Shown: one piece after another, positions 11,521 through 24,860 of the stretch | How the letters are laid out: every line of letters begins with the position of its first letter | Position numbering within the stretch: the stretch's first letter is position 1 | NCBI GenBank assembly: GCA_022578965.1 | Contig: MU400585.1 | Span: 124,001-188,000, forward strand | Direction: 5' to 3' | Origin: Xylaria sp. FL1777 | Taxonomy: Eukaryota > Ascomycota > Sordariomycetes > Xylariales > Xylariaceae | DNA length: 64,000 bases | Made by a program: the position numbers and the translations under genes | Notes under the pieces: generated by a model | Seen by the model: the letters and a program-made list of their open reading frames with translations, nothing else | The model's database searches: none | What the model was told of the DNA's origin: nothing

Positions 11521-14500
11521 AAGCTTTTATAAACTTAGTTAAGCTAAATACTTTTATTTAAAAGCACTATAATTTAAAAAACTATTAATTAGTGCTTAAA
11601 TTTAGTATAATTTTTTTATTTTCTAAGGTAATTTAAAATAGTAAAAAAAAGCTACTTTTAAAGCAATAGTTATAATTAATAACTATATATACACGCTTAA
11701 TTCTGCAAATAATACTGCAACTATTAGTTAATTTGCAAATAATTTAATAAGCTTTATAAATAAAAAATCTATTTTTAGTAGCATACTATAATATAAATAT
11801 ACAAAAAAATGCTTGCTATAATTTATAATAAAAAACAAAAGTAAAACTAATATAATTATATTTAGCATATAAATTAAAATTAATATAAGTTTTAATAAGT
11901 AGTTTTATAAAGCTAACAAAATAAATAGTGCAAAAAGTATAAAAACAGCGTAAAATAAATATATAAAGTAATAACTTTAGCTTAAAACTTATAGCTAATA
12001 TAATTAATGCTAAACTTACTACTTGTTTTTTAAATTATAGTATTATAGCCTTTATAAAAAAAGTATATAAAACTTTAATTGCTGTTTTTAGTTTTTTTTA
12101 TTTATGTTTTAGTTTTTATTTATTTAAATTTTTTAAATAGTTTGTTTTTAAGTAGTATTATTATTATAGCTAGTATAATTATTAGATTTATTGTTTTTAT
12201 TATTATTATTATTATTATTACCTTTAAATTAAAAGCAATTAAAAGTAATATAGCTAAGTTATTTATAGCTATAGCAAGTAAAGTTTTTATAAAAGTTTAA
12301 ATTTAAACTATTTTTATTGTTATTTTAAAATTAATTTAAAAAGGTTTTAAAAATATAACAGTTTTCCGAAATATAAGTATTATTAATATTACTTTAGTTG
12401 TTTATATATCCTTAGTTTTAATATTAGCTATAACTTTTAGTATTATTACTTTTATAGTATTAGTTTTAGCTTTTATAATTATTATTGCCTTTATAAAATC
12501 TTGGGTTATTATTATTATAGCTATTATTATAATTATTGCTTTTATAATAGTAGTTTTAGTTATTAAAACTAATATTGTTGTTTTTATAGCTAGTGCTAAT
12601 ATACTAATTACTAGTTTAGTTTTGCTTAGTATTTAAAGTTAATTTATTAATAATTTAAACAATATTTAACTTTAGTTTTTTTTTACTATAGTTTAAGCGT
12701 TATTTTTTAGTTATTAGTTTTTAGCGTTATTATATAGCATTAATTATATTAGCTTGTATAATTAGCAAAAGGTTATAATAGTTTATTAACTTTTGCTAAA
12801 GTAGTACGCTTAATTTTTAGTAATATAATAAAGCTTTTTTGCTTTTGTTTTAGCAAACATTTTAAAGTTTAATGCTAGCAAAGTATTAATTAAATAGCTT
12901 TAAGTTTTAATTAGCTTGTTAATTTGCTTGTTTTAATTATATGCTTATGCTAGCTTATAAAAAAACAAACTACTTAAGCAAAATTTTAGTTTAGTTTAAA
13001 AACATTTTTTAGTTAGTTTTAAATTATTTTTTTTTTAAAGTTAATAATTTTTATAATGCTAATTAATAAACATTTTTATAGTTTTAGTTTATATTATTAT
13101 ATATATATAAAATTTTGTTTTTATTGCAGCAAAATTTTTAATTAACTTTTTTAAAAATAGTTTAAAGTTTTTTTATTTACTTTAGCTAGCATTAATAAAT
13201 AAATTTTATACTAAAAAAGTTATAGTTAAACTTTAATAATTAGCTAAAATTAGCATTTTTAAATAAGTAGCATTAATAATAATATAAGCAATTTTAATAT
13301 AATTAATATTTAGGTCTTTTTTAATTATGTTTTTTATTAAAGCTAAAAAATAAAAAGTTGTTATTATTACTAAAATTTTTATGTTTTTGTTTTTAACTTA
13401 AGTTATAAAATTATTTTTTAAAGTTTAAAAAGTTTTTTTGTTTTTTTAAAAATGTTATTTTTTAGTTTTTTTGTTTACTTAATTATAAAATAAAAGTAAT
13501 ACAAGCTAGTTTTAATTTTAAGATAACTTATTTGCTTTTATTTTTTTGCTATATAACTTGCTGCTTTAGCTCTTTAATGTTAGCTAAAAGCTATGCGATT
13601 TATGTTTATAATAGTTAAGTATTAACACTTAAAGCATTAAATAATTATTATTTGCTTAAGCTTAATCCTAAAAATAATTTGTGCTAAATTTGTTTTTAAT
13701 TTATTGTTAAAGTTTGTTTTAAAAAAAAGCTATTAAAAATAGCACTAGCTTGTATAGTTAATTAATGTTTAGTTATTCTATAATATAATAAAATATTATA
13801 AGTAACCTTATTTTAAAAAGCTTTAAAATTATTATAAAAAGTATAAAGCATTAAAAGTCAAGTATAATAATTAATATATTTCTAGTTTTATAGTAGGTAT
13901 TTAATAAAACTAAAGCTTAAAAAAGGAAAAAAACTCCTATGAAATAAGTATAAGAAAAATATCCTATATATATATATAACTTGTAACATGTGCTAAGGTA
14001 CCTAAGTAGCCTAGTTATAACAAAAATAAATTATAAATTTTTTAATCTTTAAGTAATAATAACTTAATAGCAATAAATAAAATTATTTTTTAAATTTTAA
14101 AAAGTTTTAGTATTTTTTTATTTAGTTTTTTAGTAAGCTTTTTAGTTTTAATATAATGCATATTTAATATAACTAGCTAGTTAAGTTTATAAAGCAATAT
14201 TTTTTGTTGTTTTTTGTTTGCTTATTTTTTTATTTATTGTTTAAACTTGTTTAGTTATAGCTTAACTTTTTTATAAACTTTAGTTATTTAATAAATATAC
14301 AAATTACTAGCTAAGTTATATAATGCACTTAAAAATAAGTTATATATTACTAAATAAAAGCTATAGTTAGCATAAAACAAAAATATATAAATTAAAGTAA
14401 ATATAGCATTATTATATATAAACTTTATAGTTAATAAAAAGTTTTTTTAGTTAATTATTTTATAATTTATAAATACTTTTAAGTATATTTTAAAGATTTA

Positions 14501-17500
14501 ATTAAGTTATTTTGTTTAATTATTAGTTTAAAAATAAAAAATAATATTTATTTAAAGTTTAATTTTAATAAGCTTTAAAAAGTTCTTTTAAAAATAGCTT
14601 ATAAACTTAAAATTTTTATTAAAAATAATATTAAAAAATATATTATATAGTTTTTAATAGAATTTTATAAATATTTTAATTAAGTTTTTAGTTTTTTTTT
14701 TGTTAACTTTTAATAAAATAAAATATTTTATTTTTATAAAAGGATTTATTATTATTTATATAAAATTACATTTATTAAAAAAAAGTAAGTTTATAATAAA
14801 GTTTATTATAATTAACTATTATAAAACATAATGTAATTTTATAAGTTATAAAAGTTTATAAAATATATAACGTAGTGCTTTATTTTATTAGTAATTAAAG
14901 CATTTATAAATAAATTTTTATATAGTTTTTTTAATATTTAACTACTAAAAGTTCTAAGTAATAAGTTTTAATGTTTTGTTTATATTTATATGTTCTGCTA
15001 TTTTTATATTATATTTAAATCTTATTATATTTTGTTAAATAATAATAAATATTTATAAGCGTTTTTTTTTATATAAAAAGTTGTTTTAAAGTTTTATATT
15101 TTTAAAGGGTTTTTTTTTTTAAATTATATATTTTAGGTTATTTTTAGCTGCTTTTTTAATTTTTTTAATAAATTTTAGCAGCTATTTTAATATAAAAAAG
15201 CTGCAAAGTTATTTTAAAGTAAACAATACTAATGCTGCTATATTAAACATAGTTTTTTTATTATGCAAAAAATGCTTATTTTATAAAACTAACTTAATTA
15301 GCTAGTTTTTATTTTTTTTTTTTTTAAAACAATATTAAAAAAAGCATAACATAATATTAGCCTTTTTATTAAGCTATTTTAGCTTATAATTAATAATAAA
15401 TTAATATATTGCTAGTTATTAAGCTTATTTAGCTTATTATTAATTTAGTACTTTAGCAATAATAAAATATAATAAATTCTAGTAGTCCAAATAAATTTTA
15501 ATTTAATATTTAGCGCTTTTAAAGTATTAACGTTATTAATTAAATAAATTTACTATAGCAAGTAGTTTTTTATTATATATTTTGTAGTTTATTTTTATAA
15601 ATATAAATTTTTAAAAATAAAACGCTATAAAGTGTAGTTTTTTATTATTGTTTTTTTAAAATAATACTGCATTAAAAGCAAAGTTAAAAACATTAGTTTT
15701 TATGTATGCTACTTAAAATAAATTAAAATAAACTAAAATAAAAGCAGTAATAAATTTATATTTTAGTTTAAAAAAAGCTTTATTTATAGCGTTTATTTAT
15801 TTTTATTACTTTTAGTTTATTTTATTAGCATTTATAAGTAGTTTTATAATTAAAAAAAACTTTTAAATAAACTTTTAGTAAAAATTAGTAAAGCTAATAA
15901 ACTACTGCAATTTTTTTAAAGTGCTTAAAAGTTTTTATTAAGTAATGCAGTTTATTTTGTTTTGCGCTATAAAAATACTTTTTAAGCTTATAACATAGCT
16001 TAAAAACTTAACTTTTTATATTTGCTATTTATACTTTTATAGCATAATAGCTAAGTTATGCTTAATAAATTATTATAGTATTTTTTTAATTAGCTAGTTA
16101 TGTTTTTTTTAAGTATTAGCATATATAAAAAAATTATTAAAGTATATTAATAATCTAGCATTAATAAAATTATAAAAAATATAGTTTATTATTAATTAAA
16201 AAATTATAAAAGCATTAATTAGTTTTATTAATATAACTATATATTTAAATAGTTTATATTTATAGCAAAAAGCCGTTTTTTATTTATGTTTTTTTTTAAT
16301 TTTTATAAAATAAAATTTTAACTTAAAGTTTATTTTTAAAAACTATTTAGCCGTTTTAAAGCAAGCTTGCAATTTTAAAATTAAAAAAATAAAGTATTAA
16401 ATAAATATTATAACTATATTAAGTTTTTAATAGTTTATAACTAGTTTAAAAGAATTATTAAAGTTTTTTTTTTTTATAAACATAAAAAAAGCGCTATATA
16501 ATAAAATAAATTTTTTAATATGTTATATTTTTAATATGTTTTTTAATTATAGTTTTAAAGTATTAAGCTTTTAATTGCTTATAATATAAAAAAGTTTTTA
16601 AAAAGCTGTTTTATTTTTAACTATATTAATTATATAGTTTTATAGTTAGTAATTTAATAGCTTTTATATTGCTGCTTTTGTTATAATAAGTAAAAATTTT
16701 TTAAATTTTTTTAAAACTTAATTTAGTGCATTTTTTATTGCTTTATTTAATAAAGTTGCTATAATTTTAGCTGTTTTTAAGTTAAGCAAAGCTTAATTTA
16801 TATAGTATTTTTAGTAATGCTTAAAAAAAAAAAATAATTTTGTTTGTTTTTTTAAAAAAGCAAGCAAAAAAGTGCTATTTTAGTTACTACTAAAAAAATA
16901 ATATATTATAATTATTATTAAGCTTGCTAAATTTAAAGCTAAAATAAATAAAGTAATTTTTTTAGTAGCAAAAAACTATTTTTTTTATGTAATATTTTTT
17001 AGCTTTTTATATATATAATATATTAAATGTTATTATAAACTAAAGCTATAACTACTTAATAAAAAGTAGCTTTTATTATTTTGCTTTACTAAATAATATT
17101 ATTAAAACTATATTTTTTATATTTAAAAGTATTTATATAAAGTATTTTTAATTATTATATATAAAAGTTATAAAAATAATAAATTAATAACTTAATTAAA
17201 GCTTTTAATTTTTTTGTTTAATTAAATTATTTAGCTAGTTTTTGCTATGTTTTAAGTTATATATATAAGCAAAATTACTTTTTATAAGCTAATTATTTTT
17301 ATATAATGCTTTATAAAAGCTTATTAAAAATCTAAATTAAAGTTATTTAGCTTTATAAACTAAAATATAAGCATATTTATTATAATTGCATTAATTTTAG
17401 CTTTTTTAGTTGCGCTTAAAGCAAGCTTTTTTTTAGCAGTTTTTCGTTTAATAATAAAAATTCTTTTAAAAGCTAAAAGTAGTTCTTTTTTAGCAATATT

Positions 17501-20075
17501 TTTTTTTGCATAGTAAGCTAAAATATAATAGTTATTTTAATTATACTACTAATAGTTAATTTTATTTTTTTTTTGTTAATTAATTATAGTTTAATTTATA
17601 TTTTTAAAAGCTATAATAATATTAGTTTACTTTTTATTTTTTAAGTTTAATGTTATTTTAGTAAATTTATTAGATTTTTTACTATTATTTAACTTGCTTT
17701 TTAAAAATAAATTTTAGCTTAAATAAAAGCAATTTTTTTTGCTATAGTTAAATTAGCTTAGTTTTAAAAGCTTTTTTTTTAAATTAAGCTTATTTTTTAA
17801 AAAAAAACTTAAATATATTAATATATTTTTATAAGTTATGCTAGCTTTTTAAATAATATTTAAAAAATTATTATTGTTTTATAATATTATTTTATATATA
17901 TAATATATTATTTTAGTTAATTTTTTTAATAAGCGTTTTATAATAAAGGTTTAAAATATAAGTTTAAACTATTTTATAAAATTATTAAAGTTAAAAACTT
18001 TAGTAAAAAACTAAGCTATATTACTTTTATATATTATTTTTATTAGTTTATTTGTTAATTAAAAAATAGCTAATAAGTTTTTAAAGCAAGCTTTTATAGC
18101 TATTTAATAAGCTGTTTAATTATTAGTAATACTAACTTAATAAACTTACTTTTAGCATAATTAATGCTATAATAAAGCTTTATTTATTAAAAAAAAATTA
18201 ATTTAATTAATTTAGTACTTATTTAAAAAAAAGCTTTTTATATATGTTTTTATATAGTTTTATATTTTTTGCTACTATAATAAAAACTTAGTAAAGTTTT
18301 TATTATTATAAGTTTATAGCTTATTTAATTAAACAAAATTAAAAATAGTTATATTAAACATAAAATTATTAATTGCTTTTAAAATAGCTTTTATAAAACA
18401 ATTATATATTTTAAAAAGTAATTTATTATTTAAATTGCTATTTTTTTTAGTTAGCTTTTATAAGCTTTTAAGCAGTTTTTTAAAAAAACTATAAAATAGT
18501 TTTTTTGCAAAAAGATTATTATTTTTATTAAAGTTATTAAAGTTTTTTTTTAAAGCAAACTTTATAATAAACCTAAGGTTTTTATTAAATGCTAATTTTA
18601 TAATAACTTTTAAAGTAATATAAGTAGCTATATATTAAACTTTTAAAGCTTTAATAATAAAGCAAGCTTAAATAGCTTATAATGCTTTATTTATAATTTA
18701 CTTTTAAAGCTTTTTTTTAAAAGTTAATTATTTTATAAAAAGTTAGCTTATAAAGCTAGTAATAATATTTTATAATTAAAGCTTTTTTATAATTAAATTT
18801 ACGTTTAACTATTAATAATTGTTTAATTAGTTATAAAATTTAATAAAAGCTGCTTATATATATATATAAAGTTTTTTTAGCTAAAATAAATTAATATAAA
18901 AGCAATTAAATAGTTAATTAATTTATTTATTTTTTATAGTTATTTAGCTATTAATTATTTTTTAGTTTTTTTAGTAAGCTTATTTTTATTTAACTATTTT
19001 TTTTTAAAAAATACTAAAAATATAATAATAATAATTAGTTATTTTTTTTAATTAAGTAATAGTTTGTTTTTTTGCTTAGCTATTAATAGTTAATTAAGCA
19101 ATAGTTTTTTATATTTTTTTAAAAAAAGTAATACTTTTTTAAATTATTTTTTGCTAAAACTTTTTAATTTAGTTTTATATTATTTTAGTTTAAGTTTAAA
19201 AAAGTTTTGCAATAAAATTATATATAGTTTAAATTATTTTATAAGTTATAAATAATTTATAACGTTATATTTAGTTTATAAATTTTATATATTTTATAAA
19301 AGCTTATATATTATTATAAATAAATTATATTTGCTTATAAGTTTTTGTTAGCTATTTTAATAAGTTTTTAATTATAATATTTAATATTATAAAGTTTTTA
19401 TTATTTATATTATTAAATATAAAAAAGTTATAAAGTATAAAAATATTATTAAAGTTTACTTTTTTTTTTTAAGTAATTAATTTAGTTATATTATTTTGTG
19501 TTTTTTTTTTAGCTTTTTTTGCTTTTTTTGCAAAAAAGTTAATAAAGTTAAATATTTGTTTAATAAAAAAAAAATTTTTTAAAAAGCTAAACAACTATTT
19601 ATTATACATAAGTTTTAAAATAGCTAAAAAATTATATAATTATACAAAAAAATATAACTTGTTAAGTTTTTTTATACTAAGCTTAAAATTATAATTAGCA
19701 TTTTTTAGTTCTTTTTATAAAGTATTAAGTTTGCTTTTTTTATTACTATTTAATTCTTTTAAATTTTTTTTGTTAAAGTTTTTTTTTTTTAAGTTTTTGT
19801 TTTAAAGCTAAATAATAAAAGTTTTTACTAAAAGCTAAGCAAGCTTATTAACTTAAGCTAAACGTATAATTAATAAATAAAAAAAAGTATATATATAGCT
19901 AAATATAAAAATAAATATATAGCTTAAGTTTATTATAAATAAGTAATATTTTTAAAAAGTAAAAAATTATTTGTAATAAAAGCTTTAATAAAAAGCTTAA
20001 AACTTAGTTATATTGTTATTTAATTTAATAATTCTTTAAGGGTTTTAAAGCTATAGTTTTTTTTTGTTTTTTATA

Positions 20076-21745
20076 CGTAAGAATATTCTGGCCTATTTAT
20101 GCTTATTGAGCTGCTATACAATCTAGGACTTCTTTAGCTATTAGGTTGCTGCATATGTAACTATATTATAGGTGACTATTATGGACCAATGGTCTGACTT
20201 CATACGCGCTGGTTTGGGTGGTAATGGCCCGAGCCCGGTTGTGGGTTAATGTCCGTCTGACACCCATATAATATTCTACAAAGTTCAGTTCTCATGGTAG
20301 GCTGGGTCTAGTGTACGGGGTATGATGTTGGAGAAGTTATGTGAGTGACGCAACCATTACACAGAGCGAAGCAATCTTGGAACCGACGGCTGTCGATATT
20401 TCACACCTCGCCCTTTACGTCGTCAATTCACTCAAGCATACTCCAATCTTATAGACCATGTACCAACTTCCTATCTTGTTCTGGGAGGTCTTGACTTAAT
20501 ACACTCTTTCAGTAAATAGACGATCATTAAAATTTTAGGGGATACTTTGAAGACCAGAACTTCTCATATCTCCGCTAGACTAGACAAGACTAATCGCTGC
20601 AACAAGGGCTTAAGCATGGACTTGTAGTATACGCAGATTACAATGATCTTCTACGGCACTAGTGTCCCTTTGCTCACCAAGAAGCTGTCCAGGTATTGGG
20701 CTGGAAGCTGAGATATCTGTATAAAAGTCTGATGGCCATCAACATCTACGAAGGTAATGAAACGGCCAATGAAACAATTGAGCTAATGATGCTAGTCCTG
20801 AAGGACAGGAGGGGTGTAATTATCAGTGGCTATATTACACTCCTCCAGTAGCCAATATATCTTTAATGAACAAGAGATCAATAGTGTTGTTGAAACAGTT
20901 TGTATTAAACATTAACACCTATAATCCATAGTATTTGGCGCGTGTAACTATTGCGTAAATTTTCCAGGTTGTATAAAACTTTGGATATAACAGTTCTGCT
21001 AGTCTTTGAGTAGGCCTTTTAATCATTAATCTTAACTCTTTAGCTTTCAAAACGGATCTCGTTATTTCAAAGTTGACTTCTCTTCATAGTACCTCATACT
21101 AATTCCACGATATGAATACCATCTTTGAACTTGCTAAAGCAATGCAGCAACTGCCATAGTTCTCTTGTACGCCATTCAAAAAGATGTCCGAGTAGCACAA
21201 ATGGAGAAGGGAGCTTTCACGAAGATTAAAAGAAACAAAGAAAGAATATGAGGCTATTAGCTATTCAAGCAATATTCTCCAAACTTCATGCGTGCTACTT
21301 AGCTCTCCTTAAAACCCTCTCCTGCTCTCCCCTAATCTTAACAACTACGTCGTTATACAAGCGTCAGGTCGCAGCACAGAGATAAACATAAAAAATACGC
21401 CATCTGTTCAAATAGAACATGACAAAGAGCAATGGCGGTTTCTTATTCTTCTTCTTCTTTTTTTCTTGTATCCACGGCCTATGAATGCTAAATGGATAGG
21501 TCCACGTACAAAAAGGTCAAGATCAAGCTAGCTAAGGATTCAGGGGTAGGCCATCAAGAGCATTAACGCCCAGTAAACTTGACATGGTATTATTGTCCCG
21601 CCTACGAATTAAACATTGCGGATGAGAAATAGTTCTCAATCACATGAGCTTTTTTACTAAAAAATCAGGTTTCGATATTAGAGCCATAATTAAAAATGAA
21701 TCTCCGAAACATTATGTTTGCTTCCCTTAGTACTAACGTAATTTA
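20076..21745. other. Transition zone between AT block and gene arm; no gene seen
   Basis: Composition returns to near-normal over a few tens of bases around 20,070-20,090. No open frame over 60 codons lies in the first 1.6 kb, no intron-exon pattern is convincing, and I see no RNA gene. The stretch holds an LTR-like hairpin (20786-20860). The last few hundred bases are probably the 3' flank of LEU1, which ends at 21746 on the minus strand. Confidence 0.7.
20786..20860. repeat. Hairpin with LTR-like similarity to 10150-10200
   Basis: GGAGGGGTGTAAT (20808-20820) and ATTACACTCCTCC (20834-20846) form a 13-bp stem with one mismatch and a 13-base loop. The string GTCCT, then GTGTAAT, then AGTGGCTATA recurs in the same order and nearly the same spacing as GTCCT, GTGTAAT and AGTTGCTATA at 10151-10195. 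This suggests a little-mutated solo LTR fragment of the same gypsy family just outside the AT block. Confidence 0.4.
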
Positions 21746-24320
21746 TTACCAATCGATGGGGTTCTTGAGTTCTTGTCCACGATTTGTCATGGGCACTTTA
21801 ACAGCCTTGACTGGCAGCTTGCCGCCTTCCCTACGGAGATATGAGGTACCATCGACCCAGGGTGTGATCTGCGAGGCCTTCCTCTCATGATCGGTGATTT
21901 TATCTTCAAGCTGAAGGGTAAGGCCAATGTCGTCAAGGCCGTTGACGAGGCAGTGTTTCCGGAACTCTTCGACGTCGAATTTGCAAATTGTGTGGCCGGC
22001 CGCGTCTCGAATCTCCTGGTTCGGCAAGTCAACCTCGACTTCCTTGCCAGCCTTGGCCTCCGCTACGATCTTGTCCATATCGGCGGGATTTGTGATGGCA
22101 ATGGGCAACATGCCGTTCTTAAAGGTGTTATTGAAGAAAATATCGGCGAAAGACGGGGCAATGATGCATCGGATGCCGAAATCATTCAAAGCCCAAGGGG
22201 CGTGTTCACGAGAACTTCCGCAGCCAAAGTTGGGGCCAGTGACCACAAGAGTCTTCGCTTGGGTATATGGCTCCTGATTGAGAATAAATTCGGGGTTTGG
22301 CGAACCGTCATCATTATACCTCCATGGGTTGAAGAGGGCTGAGCCAAGTCCTGTGCGCTTGATGGTCTTCAGAAATTGTTTGGGAATGATAGCGTCGGTG
22401 TCAACGTTTGTACGATCCATCGGTGCGGCAATTCCTTTGTGCAGAGTAAATTTAGGCAGACCTGGTGAACCAGCTGCTTCCGTGACAAAGTCTTCAGTAG
22501 CTAATGGGCTGTCTGCTGGTTGGTCGCCCAGCTTATCTTCGGCGACCGCATCACCAGTCTCGAGGCTCTCATTGACAATCGGTTTACTTGGCGGTGAAAG
22601 CGCCTTGAATGCTTCAACATGTGGGCTTGCTTTGTAGTTGGTCAATTTTCGGACATCCGCCAACTTCCCGACAATACTGGCAGCGGCAGCCATCACCGGG
22701 GACATAAGGTGAGTTCGACTCAAAGCGCCTTGCCTGCCTTCGAAGTTTCGGTTGCTGGTGCTTGCACATCTCTCCCTGGGTGCAAGAATATCTGGGTTCA
22801 TGCCAAGACACATACTACATCCTGCTTCTCTCCATTCGAAGCCTGCATCAAGAAAAATCTTGTTGAGACCCTCTGCTTCAGCCTGCTCCTTGATTATTCC
22901 GGAGCCAGGAACAACCATAGCTCGCTTGACGTTGGCTGCAATTCTCCTACCCTTCACCACCTCGGCGGCAGCGCGGAGATCCTCTATTCGGGAGTTGGTA
23001 CAAGAACCGATGAAGACCTTGTCTATGGAAATATCCTCCATGGGAGTCCCTGGCGTCAATCCCATATATTCAAGCATTCTCCGGCCGCTCTGTTTCTTAG
23101 CCTCCGTGCTAAATGTTTCAGGGTTCGGAACCACTCCGGTAATGGGGACAACATCCTCGGGGCTAGTACCCCAGGTAACTGTCGGAACAATATCCTTAGC
23201 ATCGATCTGGACGTCGATATCATACTTTGCACCTGGATCTGACTGGAGGCTCTTCCAGTACGAAACAGCGCGTTCCCATTCAGGAGAATCTGGAGGAGGG
23301 GCGAGGGGCTTTCCCTTTAGGTATTCGAATGTAATCTCATCGGGGGCAACCATGCCGGCTCTGGCGCCGCCCTCGATTGACATGTTGCAGATGGACATGC
23401 GGGCTTCCATGCTGAGGCTGCGGATGACGGAACCGCAGAACTCGATGACACAGCCAGTACCGCCAGCAGTACCAATCAAGCCAATGGCATGGAGGACGAC
23501 ATCCTTCGAGCTGACACCCGGTGCAAGCTCACCGTCCACTTGTATCCTCATATTCTTATTCCTCTTGGTGATGAGACACTGGGTGGCTAGAACATGTTCG
23601 ACTTCGCTAGTACCGATACCGGTCGCAAAACAGCCGAAGGCGCCATGGGTGGACGTGTGGCTGTCGCCGCACACCAGCGTGGTGCCGGGGAGAGTGAAGC
23701 CCTGCTCGGGCCCGATGACATGGACGATACCCTGGCGCCTGTCGCCCAGCCCGAAATACGTGATGCCGAATTCCTTGACATTTTCTTCGAGCGTGAGGCA
23801 CTGCAGCCGCGAATCCTCCTCCTCCACAAAGGTGGCAATATCCCTGATACCCTTTCGGGACTTAGTGGGGACATTCTGCAGCGAATCAATCAGCACTTAT
23901 ACTCGCTTATCATCGGCATACGCCATGATAGTAACAGTAAGTAGAAACGGGGGTGACGTACATGATCCGTGGTGGCGAGAGTGCAGTCCGTTCTCCTTAC
24001 ACGTCGTCCAGCATTGGCAAGACCCTCGAAGGCTTGCTGTATTCGGCGTGTTAGCTTGATAACCACAGCGATATGGAGAATGAAAATCATATAACCAACA
24101 TACAGGTGAGGTAACTTCATGGACTAAGTGACGGTCTGTTGTCGATACCGAGATGTAGGCGTCAGCAAAACATATTCATCTTGTGGGACGGCATCTCAAC
24201 TGAGAACAGTCTTTACGGACCAATATAGAGGAGAATTGTGCCGTCAAGCTTCTCATCGACGATGTGAGAGGCAAGGACCTTGTCATATAAGGTCTGCGGG
24301 GCTTTCTCTGCGATAGGCAT
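21746..24320 (-). CDS. LEU1: 3-isopropylmalate dehydratase (alpha-isopropylmalate isomerase)
   Basis: Fused large and small subunits of the aconitase-family enzyme that isomerises 2-isopropylmalate to 3-isopropylmalate in leucine synthesis (cytosolic in yeast). Four exons: 24221-24320, 24104-24135, 23962-24036 and 21746-23875, giving 778 residues, the normal fungal length. The introns (85, 67 and 86 bp) all have GT-AG ends; the splices restore the family sequence [20 protein letters not shown], then [14 protein letters not shown]. The 4Fe-4S ligands are Cys361 (GSCTNS), Cys422 and Cys425 (GCSMCLG). The swivel domain starts near residue 540 ([20 protein letters not shown]) and contains the [13 protein letters not shown] motif. 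The start [15 protein letters not shown] fits the family N-terminus. No lesion is visible although the gene lies only 1.7 kb from the AT block. A Leu3-type site lies 344 bp upstream. Confidence 0.97.
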
Positions 24321-24663
24321 CTTGACTTTGATCTTGCTCTTCAGAGCCGTAGAGGTAATTTATTGTTGAAACCTTCCCGTTAAGCTTTATCAGCCTCCTC
24401 ACCAGGTCGCGGGCGGCGAGAAGGGGACAAAATGTAACGTGGGATGAATGGAAATGGAGAAAGCAAAGCGAATTCCAGGAATGAGGTTGATACGAGAGGT
24501 AAGCACCGATATATGTTAAGTTGCCTGTCCCAACCGCCGGTCGCACAGAGCTGGGATCTCGACAAGGAAAGGCTATAAATGAATATTGTCAACGGTGATG
24601 ATTTCTTTGCAATAGATGCTTCTTCAAAATAAAGGGCCGAACATCGGAGAGGCAAAAGCGTCT

Positions 24664-24673
24664 CCGGTCGCGG
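24664..24673. promoter_or_regulatory. Candidate Leu3-type binding site upstream of LEU1
   Basis: The sequence CCGGTCGCGG fits CCG-N4-CGG, the inverted half-site arrangement bound by the zinc-cluster regulator Leu3 in yeast. It lies about 344 bases upstream of the LEU1 start codon. Leu3 controls isopropylmalate isomerase genes in yeast, so position and target agree, but a ten-base match is weak and binding is inferred. Confidence 0.4.
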
Positions 24674-24860
24674 GGGCCGAATATTAGAATTCGAGCTTTT
24701 GGGGATTTGAATTTGGCGGTACTGGATTGGTTAGATTTGGCTGCAATTGGCCGTGAATTGGAGAAGCTACTGTAATACTACGGTAATACAGTAAAGCGCC
24801 AACTGCGGGGAGGGGGATACCGGTACCTTGTCGTGTCTTTTTTGGAGAATTCAATTTCAG

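Larger units (their letters stand above)
1..20075. other. AT-rich, RIP-degraded heterochromatin-like block
   Basis: This block is overwhelmingly A and T, rich in TA steps and poly-A/T runs, and has no believable intact gene. The open frames in it, such as those at 4208-4402 (minus) and 12079-12300 (plus), encode only low-complexity Ile/Leu/Lys/Phe-rich peptides. Stop codons and amino-acid changes in the recognisable retroelement relic are explained by C-to-T changes on both strands, which is what RIP does to repeated DNA in Pezizomycotina. Surviving cytosines are mostly preceded by G or A. Such blocks usually correspond to transposon graveyards, pericentromeric or subtelomeric heterochromatin; which of these applies cannot be told here. 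The block runs off the left end of the window. Confidence 0.9.

Noticed and set aside
12079..12300. 73-codon open frame in the AT block rich in Ile and Phe
   Set aside because: It is a low-complexity translation of ATT/TTT repeats with no motif. Open frames of this length occur by chance when six frames of 20 kb are scanned.
1..20075. Mitochondrial DNA insertion as the cause of the AT richness
   Set aside because: No mitochondrial gene or tRNA is readable, while a nuclear Ty3/gypsy pol with C-to-T-type nonsense mutations is present.
21887..24059. Long plus-strand frames (151, 207 and 435 codons) opposite LEU1
   Set aside because: They are shadows of the conserved LEU1 coding sequence, whose Fe-S ligands and family motifs are on the minus strand.
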